64,000 nt of DNA from CBDCMJ01 sp965218875 (GTDB taxonomy: Bacteria; Chloroflexota; Dehalococcoidia; Lucifugimonadales; UBA3495). Below are positions 17,464-27,395 of the stretch, in pieces; within the stretch, counting starts at the first letter, position 1, and each line of letters begins with the position of its first letter. The notes beneath the pieces were generated by a model that was not told the origin of the DNA, did not search any database, and saw only the letters and a list, made by a program, of their open reading frames with translations. The stretch lies in assembly GCA_965218875.1 (NCBI GenBank), contig CBDCMJ010000006.1:21120-85119 (forward strand). The letters run 5' to 3'. The translations under genes and the position numbers were made by a program.

Positions 17464-20400
17464 TTACTCGGTCACCCACATCTCCAACTGCACGGTATCG
17501 CCGACGGGCCAGGTCAAGCTGGAGTCTAGCCAGGTCAGAGAGTGTAGGCCGGTGGTCAGCAGGGTATAGAGTGCATCCCCCAGGGCGAATGCCTTGCCGT
17601 CGACGTGGAGCGCCATAACACTACGGACGGCCGCGTCCGATATGCTGCCACTGTTTATGGCGTCAAAAACTATTCCGATTCTGTCAGTGTGGGTGTTGAA
17701 AAGGATGGTGGAGAGTTCGTACGTTTCGTTCTTATACTCGAAATTAGCTTCAGTGAGGGCATCGCCTTCGAACAAGGCGCCGTCGTCGGCCCAGCCGAAT
17801 AGTGTCTCTAAGAGTGTGCTGCTCCCCACCGTCATGGTGGCGCTCCATACCAGTAGCGTCTTCTGGAAGAATCTTGCCGGGGTGCTGTAGGCGTAAATTT
17901 TGTCGTCATCGACGTCCGTCACCCACATGGTCTCGCCGTCCGACCAGATGCCCCTAGCGTTGTCATTGTTCGACGCCAGGGCAGCGTCCTTAGCCGAGTC
18001 GTGCGCCTTCGTGGACAGATTGTAGGCGTACAACTTTGCGCGAAGATTGTCCGCCACCCACATGGTCGTGCCATCCGACCAGAGGCCCCTGGGGTAACCA
18101 TTTTTCGACGTCAGAGCAACGTCCTTGGCCGAGTCTCGGGCCTTCGTGGACAGATTGTAGGCGTACAAATTCAGGTCAGCTCTGTCCGTCACCCACATGG
18201 TCTCGCCGTCCGACCAGATGCCCCACGGAACGCTATTGTCCGACGCCAGGGCAATGTCCTTGCTCGAGTCGTGGGCGCCGAAGTCAGCGCCTGGGGTCAG
18301 CTTGTAGGCGAGAAGTGTGAGGCTTAAACTGTCAACCGCCCACATGGTCGTGCCGTCCGACCAGATGCCATTGGGGCCGTTGAAAGTGCCGAAGTCCGCA
18401 GAAAGGTCAATGTCCTTGCCCGAATCGCGGGCCTTCGTGGACAGTGCGTAGGCGTATAACTTCTGGTCGATGAAATCCGCCACCCACATGGTCGTGTCGT
18501 CCGACCAGATGCCCGAGGGAAACGGACTTCCCACCCCAACAAGGGTGTTGAAGTCGTGGGACGGGAGCCGCACCAGCCTTACTGTGTCGGGCAATTCGCC
18601 GCAGGCCGGCAGATCGGGGTTGCCGGGCGACAGGGTCAGATTCGCCACCCTGGGGTTGCAGTCGTCGTCCCACAACTCGCTTGGCGCATGGAGCAGGCCG
18701 TTGTCGGACAGGTCCAGCGTCTTCAGTCTGCCATGGCGATAGACCATCATGTAACGGAACGTGTCGTCCTTCAGGTTCGTCAGGTTGTTGCCGGACAGGT
18801 CCAGGCGCACCAGGTTGCGAGTTTCGAACCAAAATTCATCCGGCAGGCTGGCGAACGAGTTGTCGGACAGGTCCAGCGAGCTCAGGGGGAGAGTCGCAGA
18901 GGGACTGCGGAAAAATTCCTCATCAAGGAAGAACAACGAGTTGCCGGACAGGTCCAGGCTCACCAATTGATAAAACCCGTCGAAAACTCCCACCGGCAGT
19001 CTCGTGAACCGGTTGTTTGACAGGTCCAGCCGATTCAGCCAGGAATGGCCGCCATAGACCCATACGCGTATACTGCCAGAGCCGCCTGAGTTGTAGGTGC
19101 CGTCGGCATTGCATGAATAATTGGGTAATTCATAGTCGACACCGCATATCTGGAACCGCCAGGTGGACAGCCCGCCGAGCCCTCCTTTACCCGAAAAGTC
19201 GGTCAGTAAGTTGTCGGACAGGTCGACGGACCTCACCCATATCAGCCCGTTGAAATCCTGCGCCTGCAACGCAGTGATGCCCTGCCCGCTCAGGTCGAGG
19301 GTCCTGATGCCGGCGAGGTGTTCATCGGTGATGTCTTCGCAATCCGACACGCCACTGACGGCGGCGAGGATGGCATCGCGCACTTGCCGGGTGCGAGTGC
19401 AGACGGATACCTCGGCCTTTTGCGCGCCGGTGATCGGGTCAGCGGAGGATATGCTCCCGATGACGATCTGAACCCTGCTCTCCGCGGACGGCCCATCGCC
19501 GCGCCGCGCCGTCACCCGGTAGGTGTAGATGCCGGACTCGCCGGCCAACGCATCCAGCCATTGCGTCTCCGTCCCGTCGACGAAGGTTAGCAGCGCGCGC
19601 ATTATTCCATCGCTGGTGTGCTCCAGGGTGCGTTTGATCTCGTATCCGGTTACGGGCTCGGTGCCATCCACCGGCCCGGACCAACTGAGGGAGACCCCAT
19701 CGTCCTGCTGCTCGGCGCTCAGGTTGGCGGGGGCCAGAGCATCAATGACGGTGGCGGTGGCCGCGCTGGTCAGCGATTCGGAGTTGCCCCCGTCGTCGGT
19801 GAAGGACACTCGCAGCCTAATGATCTTGCCCTCGTCGGCATCGACCAGGGCATATGTGGAGTCCGTCGCGCCCGCAATGTCCGTGTCGGTCGCCCCGTGG
19901 TTGGCGACCCACTGGTAGGTGAAGGTTGCCCCGGCCAGCCCGTCAGCGTCGGATATGCCCGACGTGTGCGCCGTCAGCGTCCGTAATGCCTGGGCCGTGC
20001 CGCTGATCGTGGGCGCGCCCTTGGCGGGAGAGTTGGGACGCGCCGTGACCGGGGGCGTGGCGGCGCTGGTCTGCGATTCGGGGTTGCCCCCGCCGTCGGT
20101 GAAGGACACGCGCACCTTGACGGTCTTGCCCTCGTCAGCCGCCACCAGGGTGTAGGTTGCCCCCGTCGCCCCCGCAATGTCCGTGTCGGTGGTCCCGTCG
20201 CTCCTCACCCACTGGTATTCGAATACGCCGCTCCCCAGCCCATCGTCGTCGGATACGCCCGCCGTGTCCGCCGTCAGCGTCTGTCCGACCTGGGCCGTTC
20301 CGCAGATGGCGGGTCCGCCCGTCTGGGGCGTGTTCTCCACCCGCTCCCGCAGAATCAGGCTTACGGTGACCTCCTCCCCCACGTCCCAGTCCATCCCCCT

Positions 20401-22173
20401 ACCCAGCCAGGTGTAGACGTGGCCGTAGGTGTAAGACCCGAGGGATGCGTCGCTTGATTCGAATTGCGCCCCGTCCAGCTCAAGCGTGAAGCCTACCGGC
20501 AGCTTCCGGTCCACGCCGAAAGCCGTAAGGTAGTCCGCCGCCGTCTCGATGCTGCCAACGGTGTAGGTAACGCCGTCCAGAACGAAGGAGTTCGGGACGA
20601 GTGACCCCGCCTGTGGATTCAAGAAGCTCTGGTATCCGTAGTTCTCGCCGATCCGGCCCACGGTCAGAGTTGCCGACACGATGGGACAGGAGTATTCCGT
20701 TTCGTCCGCAGCCGGGGCGACGGGGGCCGTCGCCGGGCTGGTCAGCGATTCGGGATTGCTCTCGCCGTCGGGGAAAGTCACCGTTACCGTAAGGGCCTTC
20801 CCAACGTCGTTCTCAACCGGGGTGTAGCTGCTGCCCGTTGCCCCGGCTATGTCCACGCCGTCGGCCAGCCACTGGTAGCTGAAGACTGCGTTGCCCAACC
20901 CGTCGGCGTCCTCAATGCCCGACGTTTCCGCCGTGAGCGTCTCCCCCACCTGGGCCGTCCCGCTGATGGTGGGCTGGCCAGTGGCCGGGCTGTTCTGGTC
21001 ATCTTCGGCGGGTCCGGTCACCCCGAAGGACACTCGCAGCGTCCCCAGGACGTTCCCGCCCAAGCCCCGCTCGGCGTAGGCCGTGGCCGTCAGGGTGTAC
21101 TCGCCAACGGGCAGCGACTCGCCGCTCAGGTTGCCGCCACTGTCACCGTACAGCGAGTAGGGCGTGATGTTTTCCGTCTTGTCAACGTCCTTGGCTCCGG
21201 TGAGTTGCAGGCGCAGGCTGCCGATTTCCGCATCGGTCTCCACGTCGGCCCGAATGCCGTAGCTGCCGTTGTCCGGGTCGTCCAGGACCAAAGCGCCCCC
21301 GTCGGTGAGGATCTCGACCACCGTCTGGTCGGAGGCGTCCACCACGGTGAACCCGACCAGCGGCCCCGATCCCGGCGCCACCGACGCCGTCGGCTCACTG
21401 GTCAGCGCCTCCTGGTTATTCTTGCCGTCGGCGAAGGACACCCTCACCTTGATGGTCTTTCCAACGTCTGCGTCTACCGGGGTGTAGGTGGAACTGGTCG
21501 CGCCCGCGACCTCCGTGTCCTCGGCGATCCACTGGTAGCTGAACGAAACGTTGGTCAGCCCATCGGCGTCGGAAATCCCGGAGATCTCCGCCGTGAGGAT
21601 CTCACCCACTTCGGCCGTCCCACCGATGGTGGGCTGGCCGGTGGCCGGTGTGTTCGGCTCCGGTGTGGGTTCCGGGGTTGGCTCCGGTGTCGGGGCGGGA
21701 GTTGGCTCCGGAGTAGGTTCTGGAGTGGGAGCCGGTGTTGGTTCCGGCGTAGGCGTGGGAGCCGCCGGGGTGTTGGCCCGGGCGAAGCTGGACCATTTAC
21801 CCTCGCCGTTAGCGTTCACCGCCACGACCCGGTACCCGTAGCGCTTCTCCGGCTCCACGGTGTCGTCGGTGTAGCTCGTCGCCGCCGAGCCGGTGTCGGA
21901 CTCGATGGTCAGGAACTCGCCGGTGTCGTGGGTGTCGCGGTCCCGCCGCAGCACCTGGTAGTGGGTGATGCTGTTGTCCTCAGGGTCGTCCCAGGTAAGG
22001 TCAACATAGTTGTAGAACGCCTCCGTGGACAATCCCGAGGGTTGGGCCGGTACCGAGCCGTCCTGGGCCTGGGCAGGCGCTCCATTGAGGGAAAGCAACA
22101 GGGCGGACAACGCCGCCACCGAGACCACGGCAGCAAACAGGATGGTGAGTCTGAATTTACCGGTCAGCGACAT
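17464..22173 (-). CDS. Giant secreted multi-domain surface protein (FN3, Ig-like, LRR, WSDG repeats)
   Basis: A 1569-residue protein; GGAGGAACCTCG precedes the ATG at 22173. A signal peptide (about 1-37, ending APAQA) is followed by a fibronectin type III domain and a Pro/Thr/Glu linker of TPEP units. Next come four or five Ig-like modules with ISGTAQVGETLTAETSG-type starts and SYQW cores, then a leucine-rich repeat region (LDLSGN/LDLSDN, roughly 930-1130). At least five repeats with GIWSDGTTMWVAD and KLYAYNLSTKA follow, and a C-terminal module resembles one near residue 490. No membrane anchor or sorting motif is visible. A role in adhesion or cell contact is inferred. Confidence 0.8.
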   Translation of the reverse strand: MSLTGKFRLTILFAAVVSVAALSALLLSLNGAPAQAQDGSVPAQPSGLSTEAFYNYVDLTWDDPEDNSITHYQVLRRDRDTHDTGEFLTIESDTGSAATSYTDDTVEPEKRYGYRVVAVNANGEGKWSSFARANTPAAPTPTPEPTPAPTPEPTPEPTPAPTPEPTPEPTPEPNTPATGQPTIGGTAEVGEILTAEISGISDADGLTNVSFSYQWIAEDTEVAGATSSTYTPVDADVGKTIKVRVSFADGKNNQEALTSEPTASVAPGSGPLVGFTVVDASDQTVVEILTDGGALVLDDPDNGSYGIRADVETDAEIGSLRLQLTGAKDVDKTENITPYSLYGDSGGNLSGESLPVGEYTLTATAYAERGLGGNVLGTLRVSFGVTGPAEDDQNSPATGQPTISGTAQVGETLTAETSGIEDADGLGNAVFSYQWLADGVDIAGATGSSYTPVENDVGKALTVTVTFPDGESNPESLTSPATAPVAPAADETEYSCPIVSATLTVGRIGENYGYQSFLNPQAGSLVPNSFVLDGVTYTVGSIETAADYLTAFGVDRKLPVGFTLELDGAQFESSDASLGSYTYGHVYTWLGRGMDWDVGEEVTVSLILRERVENTPQTGGPAICGTAQVGQTLTADTAGVSDDDGLGSGVFEYQWVRSDGTTDTDIAGATGATYTLVAADEGKTVKVRVSFTDGGGNPESQTSAATPPVTARPNSPAKGAPTISGTAQALRTLTAHTSGISDADGLAGATFTYQWVANHGATDTDIAGATDSTYALVDADEGKIIRLRVSFTDDGGNSESLTSAATATVIDALAPANLSAEQQDDGVSLSWSGPVDGTEPVTGYEIKRTLEHTSDGIMRALLTFVDGTETQWLDALAGESGIYTYRVTARRGDGPSAESRVQIVIGSISSADPITGAQKAEVSVCTRTRQVRDAILAAVSGVSDCEDITDEHLAGIRTLDLSGQGITALQAQDFNGLIWVRSVDLSDNLLTDFSGKGGLGGLSTWRFQICGVDYELPNYSCNADGTYNSGGSGSIRVWVYGGHSWLNRLDLSNNRFTRLPVGVFDGFYQLVSLDLSGNSLFFLDEEFFRSPSATLPLSSLDLSDNSFASLPDEFWFETRNLVRLDLSGNNLTNLKDDTFRYMMVYRHGRLKTLDLSDNGLLHAPSELWDDDCNPRVANLTLSPGNPDLPACGELPDTVRLVRLPSHDFNTLVGVGSPFPSGIWSDDTTMWVADFIDQKLYAYALSTKARDSGKDIDLSADFGTFNGPNGIWSDGTTMWAVDSLSLTLLAYKLTPGADFGAHDSSKDIALASDNSVPWGIWSDGETMWVTDRADLNLYAYNLSTKARDSAKDVALTSKNGYPRGLWSDGTTMWVADNLRAKLYAYNLSTKAHDSAKDAALASNNDNARGIWSDGETMWVTDVDDDKIYAYSTPARFFQKTLLVWSATMTVGSSTLLETLFGWADDGALFEGDALTEANFEYKNETYELSTILFNTHTDRIGIVFDAINSGSISDAAVRSVMALHVDGKAFALGDALYTLLTTGLHSLTWLDSSLTWPVGDTVQLEMWVTE

Positions 22174-22755
22174 CGAGGTTCCTCCTTTGAATGTGCAACA
22201 ACCCGGCGGGCATAGCCGCAGCCGGGTATCCATGAGTGGAAATCACGGGCGTCGGCAAACGCCGGTGCGGGAGTCGTGGCGCGCACCGGTATTCCCCTAT
22301 GGACCGCGGGGGGCGACGGCCGTGGGTGGGCGAGACTGCCGGACAGGTGAAGACCCCGCGTACAGCGACGCGGAGGGTTGGTAAGAAAGAAAAGGAAGGT
22401 CCCGGCTATGGCCGGGCGACGAAAAGTCGGGGGGGGGGGGGGATAAACTTGCAGGCGGACGCGCGCACCCGGCAGCAGCCGGGCGGCCCGCTTTATTCAG
22501 CGCGTATGTTGGCCTCTCGAAAGCCAAGCGTCCTTTCCTCTATCAGCGTAGAGCTACTGATTCTCTACTTTACTCCAACTGCCGTGTAGCAGGTGTGATT
22601 TATAAGATTTGTAAGCGTATAATCAGCGTAGAGTTTTGGATTTGGAGAAAATTGGTTCCTGGAAACGCTGGGCACGGCCTAAATCCCGCCACCCGTCCAG
22701 CCCGGGTCCCACTACGGGCGCCAGGGGCCGAAGGCAATTAAACGGGGGTGAGAAG
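22174..22755. other. Intergenic region with G-tract and AT-rich promoter zone
   Basis: This divergent gap lies between the surface-protein gene and the kinase gene. It contains a run of 14 G (22429-22442), two copies of ATCAGCGTAGAG (about 22539 and 22621) and a TATAAT at 22618-22623. An in-frame TTG at 22636 could extend the kinase by 40 residues. The sequence between has no credible gene. Confidence 0.5.
22595..22623 (+). promoter_or_regulatory. Probable promoter of the kinase/response-regulator gene
   Basis: A perfect -10 hexamer TATAAT (22618-22623) lies 17 nt after GTGATT, a weak -35 match. The flanking DNA is AT-rich in an otherwise GC-rich window, and ATCAGCGTAGAG occurs on both sides. 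Confidence 0.5.
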
Positions 22756-25143
22756 TTGCGGAATCCCGATGATCTGCTAAACGAAAATCAGGCCCTGCGG
22801 GAGCGGCTCTCCAAGCTCAGCGAGGCCAGCCTGCGCATCACCGAGGACCTGGACCTGGACATCGTGCTCCAGGGGGTCGTGGACGAGGCGCGCTCCCTGA
22901 CCGGCGCGAGGATGGGTGGGATCACCGCCCTCGACGAGCAGGGGCAGTTGCAGGACTTCATCACCTCCGGCCTGACTCCCGAAGAGCACCAGCGGTTCCT
23001 GGAGCTGCCAGGGGGCCCGGAGTTCTTCGCCTACCTGAGCATGATCCCCGGACCGCTCCGGCTGGCGGACTTCTCCGGCCACGCCACGTCGGCGGGCCTT
23101 CCCGCAATCGGCCCGCCGTTGGGTCCGGTGGGCACCTTCCTGGGTGCGCCCATCCGTCACCGGGGCGAGCACGCCGGCAACCTCTATCTATCGGACAAGG
23201 AGGGCGGCCTGGAGTTCACCCAGGAGGACGAGGAGACCCTGGTGATGTTCGCCTCCCAGGCGGCGATGGCCATCGCCAACGCCCGCCGCTACCAGGAGGA
23301 GCAGCGGGCCAGGGCCGACCTGGAGACCCTGGTCAACACCTCGCCCGTGGGCGTGGTGGTCTTCGACGCCAGGACTGGAGCGCCGGTATCGCTCAACCGG
23401 GAGGCGAGACGGATCGTAGACGGCCTGCGCAACCCCGACCAGTCGGCGGAGGATCTGCTGGCGACGCTGACCGTCCGGCGGGCCGATGGGCGGGAGATTT
23501 CCCTGCGGGATTTCCCCCTGGCCCAGGCGCTCAGCACCGGGGAAACCATTCGGGCCGAGGAGATCGTCATACAGGTCCCGGACGGGCGCAGAATCACCAC
23601 CATCATCAACGCTACGCCCATTCCAACAGAGGACGGCGGCGTCGAGTCCGTAATCGTTACCATGCAGGACATGACGTCTTTGGAGGAGTTGGGGCGGCTG
23701 CGGGCCGAGTTCCTGGGGATGGTTAGCCACGAGCTGCGGGCGCCACTGACCTCTATCAGGGGTTCCGCGGACACGCTGATGGACGCCCAGGACAGCCTGG
23801 ACCCGGCCGAGATGCGCCAGTTCCACCGCATCATACGGGAGCAGGCCGACCAGATGCAGGGCCTGATCACCGACCTGCTGGACGTGGCCCGCATCGACGC
23901 CGGAACCCTGGCGGTGGCCCCTGAGTCTTCCGATGTTGCGGTCCTGGTGGACCGGGCCAGGAACACCTTCCTGAGCGGCGGAGCCCGGCACGACATCCGG
24001 CTCGACCTGCCGCCGGACCTGCCCCGGGTGATGGCGGACCGGCGGCGCATCGTCCAGGTGCTGGGCAACCTGCTGTCCAACGCGGCCCGGCACTCTCCGG
24101 CGGGGTACCCCATCCGGGTGGAGGCGGCGCCGACAGGGGTCCAGGTGGAGATTTCCGTTTCCGACGACGGGGCGGGCATAGCCGCCGAGCGGCTGCCCCA
24201 CCTGTTCCGCAGGTTCTCCCGTCCGGGGGCAGAGGACCCGGGGAGCGGAACCGTAGGTACGGGTTTGGGCCTGGCCATCTGCAAGGGGATAGTGGAGGCT
24301 CACGGGGGCCGCATCTGGGCCGAAAGCGAGGGGCTGGGTTTGGGGTCCATGTTCGCCTTCACCCTACCGGCGGTGGTGGAGACGGCCCTGCCGGAGCGGC
24401 CCGCGTCCCGTTCCGGGGGGAAGGGGCCGCAGCGGGTGCGCGTCCTCACGGTTGACGACGACCCGCAGACTCTCAGGTACGTGCGGGACGTGCTCTCGGA
24501 GGCTGGCTACGTGCCGCAGGCGACCGGCGACCCAGAGGCGGTGGGCCGCCTCATCAGGGAGGACAAACCCCACCTGGTGCTGCTGGACCTGATGCTGCCG
24601 GGGGCCGACGGCGTGGAATTGATGGAGAGCGTCCCCGAGCTTGCCGAGGTGCCGGTGATCTTCCTGTCGGCCTACGGCCGGGACCAGGTGATCGCGCGGG
24701 CGCTGGAGGCCGGGGCCGACGACTACATCGTCAAGCCCTTCTCGCCCACGGAGCTGGTGGCGAGGATTCAGGCGGTCCTGCGGCGGCGGGCGCCGGGCGA
24801 AAGGCCGGAGCCGTCGGAGCCCTACGTGCTGGGGGACCTGACGGTAAACTTCGCCGAGCGGCGGGTCTCAATGGCGGGCCGTCCGGTCCGGCTGACCGAC
24901 ATGGAGTACCGGGTGCTGGCCGAGCTTGCCGCCAGCCCCGGGCGCGTGGTGAACCACGCCGACCTGCTGCTGCGGGTCTGGGGTCCGGCCCAGGCCACCG
25001 GCTCCGGGCCGGTGCGCACCATTGTGAAGAACCTCCGAACCAAGCTGGGTGAAGACGCGGAGAACCCCACCTACATTTTCAATGAGCCGAGGGTGGGGTA
25101 TCGGTTGGGGGACGGGGAGACGGCGGAAACAGAGACGCCTTGA
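22756..25143 (+). CDS. Hybrid sensor kinase/response regulator: GAF-PAS-HisKA-HATPase-REC-wHTH
   Basis: The TTG at 22756 with GGGGGTGAG upstream is the preferred start (795 residues); a TTG at 22636 is possible. Domains in order are a GAF-like domain (about 15-180), a PAS-like domain (about 190-310), HisKA with FLGMVSHELRAPLTSIRGS, a HATPase (N box LLSNAARHS, G boxes DDGAGI and GTGLGLAI), a receiver domain (DDDP, phospho-acceptor in LVLLDLMLPGADG, later KPFSPTELV) and an OmpR-type winged helix with YIFNEPRVGYRLG. The chain therefore holds sensor, kinase, receiver and DNA-binding output. The signal and target genes are unknown; the divergent surface-protein gene is one candidate. Confidence 0.85.
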   Translation: MRNPDDLLNENQALRERLSKLSEASLRITEDLDLDIVLQGVVDEARSLTGARMGGITALDEQGQLQDFITSGLTPEEHQRFLELPGGPEFFAYLSMIPGPLRLADFSGHATSAGLPAIGPPLGPVGTFLGAPIRHRGEHAGNLYLSDKEGGLEFTQEDEETLVMFASQAAMAIANARRYQEEQRARADLETLVNTSPVGVVVFDARTGAPVSLNREARRIVDGLRNPDQSAEDLLATLTVRRADGREISLRDFPLAQALSTGETIRAEEIVIQVPDGRRITTIINATPIPTEDGGVESVIVTMQDMTSLEELGRLRAEFLGMVSHELRAPLTSIRGSADTLMDAQDSLDPAEMRQFHRIIREQADQMQGLITDLLDVARIDAGTLAVAPESSDVAVLVDRARNTFLSGGARHDIRLDLPPDLPRVMADRRRIVQVLGNLLSNAARHSPAGYPIRVEAAPTGVQVEISVSDDGAGIAAERLPHLFRRFSRPGAEDPGSGTVGTGLGLAICKGIVEAHGGRIWAESEGLGLGSMFAFTLPAVVETALPERPASRSGGKGPQRVRVLTVDDDPQTLRYVRDVLSEAGYVPQATGDPEAVGRLIREDKPHLVLLDLMLPGADGVELMESVPELAEVPVIFLSAYGRDQVIARALEAGADDYIVKPFSPTELVARIQAVLRRRAPGERPEPSEPYVLGDLTVNFAERRVSMAGRPVRLTDMEYRVLAELAASPGRVVNHADLLLRVWGPAQATGSGPVRTIVKNLRTKLGEDAENPTYIFNEPRVGYRLGDGETAETETP

Positions 25144-25195
25144 CCACGAACCATTGCGCCGGCGTCATTCCCTCAAATGCGAGGAGTTCAACCCT

Positions 25196-25792
25196 GTGCC
25201 TAGCCGTGGTCAAGCTGTCGTCACCGGAGCGTTCAGCAATATCGTCAGGTACGGCGTCCACAGTCTTCTGAAAGGCGGCGTCGCTGTCAGGACCCTGACC
25301 CGCAACCCCACCGGGAGCACCCGGTCGTCGGGCGGGTGCCATCGGCTCCACTGGACTTCGGTGACAGAAGGATCGCGCTGGTCGATGGACAGGTGCAGCG
25401 TTCTTTACAACACCTATTGGGTCCGGTTCGGGAGGGGGCGGACTACCTTTGAACAGGCGGTGGAGAACTCCACGGTGCTATTCGAGGCCGCAGCCAAAGC
25501 GGGCGTGGGCAGAATAGTCCACTTCTCCGTTGCCAACGCCTCAACCGAGGCCAAGCTGCCCTACTTCCGGGGCAAGGGACAGGTGGAGGAGATACTTACA
25601 GGTATGGGTATCCCCTATGCCATCATCAGGCCCACCCTGGTCGTTGGCGAAGGCGACCTGCTGCTGAACAACATGGCCTGGCCACTGCGGCGGTTTCCGA
25701 CCTTTCCCTTATTCGGTCGTGGCGATTACCAGCTACGGCAGAAGCTGGGAGAGGACGGCGAGAACCTCAAATACATCTTCGCTATACTTTGA
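25196..25792 (+). pseudogene. NmrA-like NAD(P)-binding protein remnant fused to a response-regulator tail
   Basis: From a GTG at 25196 (GAGGAG upstream) the frame reads AVVTGAFSNIVRYGVHSLLK, an NmrA-type nucleotide-binding start. Good homology resumes with LYNTYWVRF, VGRIVHFSVAN, LPYFRGKGQVEE and PYAIIRPTLVVGEGDLL. Between these, the expected PLDFGD stretch is present only in another frame near 25345, so two compensating frameshifts are likely. After FGRGDYQ the frame changes abruptly into LRQKLGEDGENLKYIF, the end of an OmpR-type winged helix like that of the preceding gene. The locus is therefore a deletion fusion of two genes and probably non-functional. Confidence 0.75.
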
Positions 25793-25931
25793 GTGGGGTA
25801 TAGGGTGGCGCGGGGGATGGGCCAGGATAAGCCAAAGGCTTTGTGTGATAATCGTGGAAGGTGTGGTCAGCGATTACCCCACTCAAGACGGTGGTTCAAC
25901 CTCCTATGTTTACATATCGGAGTTTTATCGT

Positions 25932-26819
25932 ATGACAACTTCACAGACAGGAAAACTGGAAACTGTCCTTGAGAACCTTTCCATCGAAACTTGGAACCGT
26001 CTCAATAACATAAAAGCATTCCTACAACGCCCCGAACCATTCAACTCGGTGCGTCTTGGGGAGACGACTATAACCGACCTCGCGATGATGGAACTGTGTC
26101 GGCAGGGACTCAGTAGGTCCCTATTTCTCCAGACTCCTGCGCATAAGGAGAAATTCTGGGGCACCGACTTCGAGTGGTGGCTCGGATCCGACGCAACGGG
26201 ATGGTTTCGATTGGCTGTGCAAGCTAAGAAACTCGACATGAAACAGGACCGGTATCTTACTCTGACGCACGACGCCAATGGAATGCTGCAAATCGATGCG
26301 CTGGAAGCGTACGCGGATCGGAACAGAGCGACTCCTCTATATTGTCTCTATAACTTTTCGAGCTTGGTAGACCCGGACTTGCACTGGCATTGCTGCCAGA
26401 GGTGTCCCAAGGAGGAGGAACTTGGATGCTCAATCACCCATGCCTCGCGGATTAGGGAAGCCATCAACACTTGGGGAATGAGAACCTTTGAGTTCGTCCA
26501 TGAGTGGACCGGCACCGTTCCCTGGCAATGTCTGGCATCATGTCACAAGGTACGAGAGGCACTTCGACTTGGAAGAATGTACCCATCGGATGGCCTGTTT
26601 CCTTTACTCGAACCCCGTTCATATTATCCGGAGCTACCACCGTTCCTGGCTAAGCCGGTGTCAGACCGCTTAGTTGGTTTGGCTCCTGAGGCACTGGTTG
26701 ACGATGGAATGGCCGGATACGACTTCGAAATCGTAACGTTCAACGATTTGGTGGGGGAATACTATAACCCAAGTGTGGGTGTCCCGAGGGCGATAAACGT
26801 AATCTCCCTAGATAACTAG
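25932..26819 (+). CDS. DUF6615-like protein of the defence island
   Basis: A 295-residue protein starting at the ATG at 25932, where similarity-type features begin (upstream in-frame sequence comes from the preceding pseudogene). It contains LGETTITDLAMMELCRQG, TDFEWWLGSDATGWFRLAVQAKKL and PLYCLYNF, the pattern I associate with DUF6615 proteins, plus a cluster of cysteines (WHCCQRCP and GC). The D-x-E-W and Q-A-K arrangement resembles a PD-(D/E)XK nuclease core, though this is not proven. Base composition is clearly lower in GC than in the flanking transfer genes, indicating separate acquisition. Confidence 0.55.
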   Translation: MTTSQTGKLETVLENLSIETWNRLNNIKAFLQRPEPFNSVRLGETTITDLAMMELCRQGLSRSLFLQTPAHKEKFWGTDFEWWLGSDATGWFRLAVQAKKLDMKQDRYLTLTHDANGMLQIDALEAYADRNRATPLYCLYNFSSLVDPDLHWHCCQRCPKEEELGCSITHASRIREAINTWGMRTFEFVHEWTGTVPWQCLASCHKVREALRLGRMYPSDGLFPLLEPRSYYPELPPFLAKPVSDRLVGLAPEALVDDGMAGYDFEIVTFNDLVGEYYNPSVGVPRAINVISLDN

Positions 26820-27324
26820 GGGATTTCCTGCCTTTCTCTGGCATCACGGGATACCCGTAGGACAGCGGCGCCTCCAAGTTGTAGGGCCTGCGCTCCAAGC
26901 TGTTAATTCACGCCGAGCGAGAATAGGTGGCCGACCAACTCCGACATCCAACTGTTTGCGCTTGCCGGATGCGGCCCAGGAGGGCATATGACTATGACAA
27001 TCCTAATTGTATTCTAGCCGGATACCAGCCACCGGATGTCAAATGAAAGAGGGGCAAGATGAGTAGGGGGCGACTCATGGGGTACTTTGGACTTTTAGGG
27101 TGTAGCTGGGCCAAGCATTGAATCGTGTCTTCAAACAGGGTCGGCGAAAAGCGATATTGGGGCAAAAATGCGAGCACAAGTCATTACTCCAACCCTTCCG
27201 GAACCATGAGGCCACACCTGGAGGGAGGGACCGAACTCCGGGGTGATCGAGTATAGGCAGGACCGTCCACCACTCTGCGACGTTATGCATCCTAGGCTAC
27301 AGCTCCCGACAAGTTCATTCTGTC
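26820..27324. other. Intergenic region without recognised gene
   Basis: About 500 nt between two plus-strand island genes. Only short open frames without family features occur, and no tRNA fold was found. It ends at a perfect palindromic hairpin. Confidence 0.45.
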
Positions 27325-27358
27325 AAAACCCCTTTTGGGATATTCCAAAAGGGGTTTT
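27325..27358. terminator. Perfect 14-bp hairpin with T-run, upstream of the XRE gene
   Basis: AAAACCCCTTTTGG (27325-27338) is mirrored by CCAAAAGGGGTTTT (27345-27358) with a 6-nt loop. A and T runs on the outside make it a plausible terminator in both directions. It could also be an operator, since it ends 37 nt before the XRE start. Confidence 0.6.
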
Positions 27359-27395
27359 ATGATGGCCCTTACAGTGGTTTAGAGGTGGGACCAGT

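Noticed and set aside
16964..17569. Plus-strand frame of 201 codons in the gap before the surface-protein gene
   Set aside because: No family features, and it overlaps the end of the giant gene in antisense.
25719..25931. N-terminal extension of the DUF6615-like protein
   Set aside because: The upstream in-frame sequence overlaps the pseudogene and the response-regulator remnant; the ATG at 25932 fits the start of the recognisable protein.
27180..27310. Possible tRNA in the island gap
   Set aside because: A GTTCGG word resembles a T-loop but flanking stems do not pair and no anticodon arm can be drawn.
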